Part shown: positions 21,048 to 21,705 of the stretch, one piece after another | How the letters are laid out: every line of letters begins with the position of its first letter | Position numbering within the stretch: the stretch's first letter is position 1 | NCBI GenBank assembly: GCA_050694215.1 | Contig: JBOGXB010000033.1 | Location: 1-21,705, forward strand | Source of the DNA: JBOGXB01 sp050694215 | GTDB taxonomy: Bacteria > Actinomycetota > CADDZG01 > WHSQ01 | Direction of reading: 5' to 3' | DNA: 21,705 nucleotides | Notes under the pieces: model-generated | What the model saw: the letters and a program-made list of their open reading frames with translations, nothing else | Told to the model about the DNA's origin: nothing | The model's database searches: none | Program-made: the position numbers and the translations under genes

Positions 21048-21705
21048 CTAGAACATGGGTGGCTCGGTGTAGACGCCCCACTCTTGCTTGAGCGTCTCGA
21101 CCATCTCCCCCAGCGTGACGTAAGCCTTGGCCGCCTCGATCAGCACCGGGATCGAATTCTGTGACTCGTCGTGTGCCATGGCGCGCAGCGCCTGGATCGC
21201 GTCCTCGGCCCCCTTCGTGTCCCGGTTTGCGCGCACCTCGGCCACCGCCTTCTTCTGCCGCTCCTCGATGTCGGGGGCGATGACGAGCACCTCGGGCATC
21301 TCCTGCAGGGTCCGGGTGAAGCGGTTGACTCCCACGATGACCTTCTTGCCCTTCTCGAGAAGCTGCTGATACTTGAAGGCGGCATCGGCGATGTCTTTCT
21401 GGAAGTACCCCTGCTCGATGCCGATGAGCATGCCGTCGAGCATCGACCCGTCGCCCATCTCCTCGATCTTGGCGAAGTAGGCCTCCGCCTCCTCCTCCAT
21501 CTTGTCGGTGAGCGATTCGACGAACCAGGAGCCACCCAACGGGTCGATCACGTTGGTCGCGCCGGTCTCGTAGGCGATTATCTGCTGTGTCTTGAGCGCG
21601 ATCTCGACCGCCTCGTCCGTCGGCAACGCCATTACCTCGTCGAGCGAGTTCGTGTGCAGGGATTGCGTCCCACCCAGGACCGCGGCGAGCGCTTCGGTCG
21701 CGGTG
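21048..21705 (-). CDS. Methylmalonyl-CoA mutase catalytic (large) subunit, C-terminal part, truncated by window edge
   Basis: The last 219 codons of a gene that continues past the right edge. The segments GGTQSLHTNSLDE, TQQIIAYETG, DPLGGSWFVE and GYFQKDIADAAF are diagnostic for the TIM-barrel substrate-binding domain of methylmalonyl-CoA mutase-type acyl-CoA mutases. The chain stops at GVYTEPPMF with no cobalamin-binding domain (no DxHxxG), so this is the split form (mcmA1 type), needing a separate B12 subunit. It isomerises methylmalonyl-CoA to succinyl-CoA, or a related branched acyl-CoA (isobutyryl- or ethylmalonyl-CoA); the selectivity residues are outside the window. Convergent with the MOSC gene across a 72-bp gap in which I see no clear terminator. 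Confidence 0.9.
   Translation of the reverse strand, partial: TATEALAAVLGGTQSLHTNSLDEVMALPTDEAVEIALKTQQIIAYETGATNVIDPLGGSWFVESLTDKMEEEAEAYFAKIEEMGDGSMLDGMLIGIEQGYFQKDIADAAFKYQQLLEKGKKVIVGVNRFTRTLQEMPEVLVIAPDIEERQKKAVAEVRANRDTKGAEDAIQALRAMAHDESQNSIPVLIEAAKAYVTLGEMVETLKQEWGVYTEPPMF

Overview
The window is a high-GC stretch with many GTG starts and strong GGAGG-type ribosome binding sites. The gene content is that of an actinomycete: a PASTA-domain Ser/Thr kinase, a B-box/rhomboid fusion, and the order etfB - etfA - cysteine desulfurase - mnmA - ligA, which recalls the actinobacterial chromosome (for example the fixA/fixB - iscS - trmU - ligA region of mycobacteria). No gene points to mycolic acids or to a well-known genus, so a poorly characterised or deep-branching actinomycete is my inference. 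I see no phage, transposase, CRISPR or tRNA; most of the window is ordinary chromosomal housekeeping and lipid catabolism.

Layout. Positions 1-224 hold the 3' end of a NUDIX gene. A perfect inverted repeat separates it from a convergent minus-strand set: an endonuclease/exonuclease/phosphatase-fold protein, a small coiled-coil lipoprotein and a 4-PASTA PknB-type kinase whose start abuts the lipoprotein stop. A divergent rhomboid protease gene (3431-4306, +) follows. From 9382 down to 4331 on the minus strand lies a tight six-gene beta-oxidation operon: two acyl-CoA dehydrogenase subunits that look like an obligate heteromer, an SDR of the (3R)-hydroxyacyl-CoA dehydrogenase type, a HadA-like/HadB-like hydratase pair and a fused double-hotdog MaoC hydratase. 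A perfect 16-bp palindrome just upstream of the operon is a likely repressor operator.

Positions 9383-9805 contain no conventional gene. On the plus strand this gap holds a near-perfect complement of the 16S rRNA 3' tail, several hairpins and a textbook intrinsic terminator at 9727-9764. I read it as an independent small transcript (structured RNA and/or leader-sized peptide), and it is the most unexplained element of the window.

From 17051 down to 9806 (minus) run etfB, etfA, a hypothetical protein, cysteine desulfurase, mnmA, a methyltransferase and ligA, mostly with gaps of a few bases. The ETF is the natural electron acceptor for the neighbouring acyl-CoA dehydrogenases, and the cysteine desulfurase is the likely sulfur donor for MnmA. 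Upstream are an MBL-fold hydrolase (-), a VOC protein (+), an enoyl-CoA hydratase (-), a CoA pyrophosphatase-type NUDIX protein (+), a tiny membrane protein coupled to a MOSC protein (+), and the 3' part of a methylmalonyl-CoA mutase catalytic subunit (-) that runs off the window end. The recurring theme is acyl-CoA metabolism: dehydrogenation, hydration, ETF, CoA-ester hydrolysis and propionyl-CoA disposal.
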